Origin: an uncultured Duncaniella sp.
Lineage (GTDB): Bacteria > Bacteroidota > Bacteroidia > Bacteroidales > Muribaculaceae
Length of the DNA: 12,838 nucleotides
Direction of reading: 5' to 3'
Assembly (NCBI GenBank): GCA_910586305.1
Contig: CAJUGS010000050.1
Location: 1 to 12,838, forward strand
Shown in pieces: positions 12,757-12,838 of the stretch. How positions within the stretch are numbered: position 1 is the first letter of the stretch; every line of letters starts with the position of its first letter. Under the pieces are notes generated by a model, which was not told where the DNA came from, did not search any database, and saw nothing but the letters and a program-made list of their open reading frames with translations. Made by a program: the position numbers and the translations under genes.

Positions 12757-12838
12757 TGGAGCTGGAGGGGTTTGAACCCTCGTCCAAACGTGGAACTAAT
12801 GAGCTTTCTACATGCTTAGTTTCTACTTGGTTTTCGTG
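12757..12838 (-). ncRNA. ssrA: tmRNA (3' part, cut by the window edge)
   Basis: Transfer-messenger RNA rescues ribosomes stalled on broken mRNAs and tags their products for breakdown. The minus strand reads AAGCATGTAGAAAGC, then GGACGAGGGTTCAAACCCC with the T-loop TTCAAAC, and ends CCAGCTCCA, the tmRNA acceptor 3' side with discriminator A at 12757. The following bases are CTT, so the CCA end is not encoded and must be added after transcription. The tag reading frame and the 5' half lie beyond the right edge, so the tag sequence cannot be given. Confidence 0.93.

Noticed and set aside
11200..12757. Duplicated tmRNA 3' end marking an att site
   Set aside because: I looked for a second copy of the ssrA end (GGGTTCAAACCCC and flanks) to the left and found none in this window.

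Overview
The window looks like a piece of a high-GC Bacteroidales chromosome, plausibly Muribaculaceae or a relative. Three things point there. Several promoters carry the Bacteroidetes -7 box TAnnTTTG (complement 2384-2391, 2601-2608, complement 9786-9793, complement 10693-10700, 10734-10741). Clear Shine-Dalgarno sequences are scarce. The gene families (zinc-less Sir2, TopA without zinc fingers, DUF695, SPASM enzyme, and a tmRNA with no encoded CCA) fit the group. The family-level placement is inference.

Left part (1-2600): a Sir2-type deacylase on the + strand, then a 350-base spacer with a G10 tract, a possible short RNA and a + strand terminator. Next is a minus-strand gene for a RecA/RepA-like ATPase with a C-terminal helix-turn-helix. 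It is bracketed on both sides by unusual palindromic TTATCA/TGATAA clusters, each enclosing a G-rich loop of about 32-34 bases.

Centre (2600-8730): topA, an RluA-family pseudouridine synthase (6-base gap) and a flippase-like membrane protein run on the + strand. A 17-bp RNA hairpin ends 5 bases before the flippase start codon. The flippase gene overlaps, tail to tail, the last gene of a minus-strand series read right to left: lgt, pheS, crcB, nth and a TRIC-family channel, very tightly packed from pheS onward. This series joins lipoprotein maturation, translation, fluoride export, base-excision repair and cation flux, so it is mostly housekeeping.

Right part (10680-12838): lgt and a DUF695 protein are transcribed divergently from adjacent -7 boxes. 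A 376-base gene-free stretch follows that appears to encode a folded minus-strand RNA ending in a strong terminator. Then come a minus-strand, AT-richer radical SAM/SPASM gene and, at the right edge, the 3' end of the minus-strand tmRNA gene (ssrA) with its own terminator. The SPASM gene sitting directly behind tmRNA, with a base composition unlike its neighbours, suggests acquired DNA.

The best candidates for something undescribed are the folded RNA at 11229-11409 and the ATPase gene with its palindromic flanks at about 991-2568. Neither can be assigned to a known system from sequence alone.
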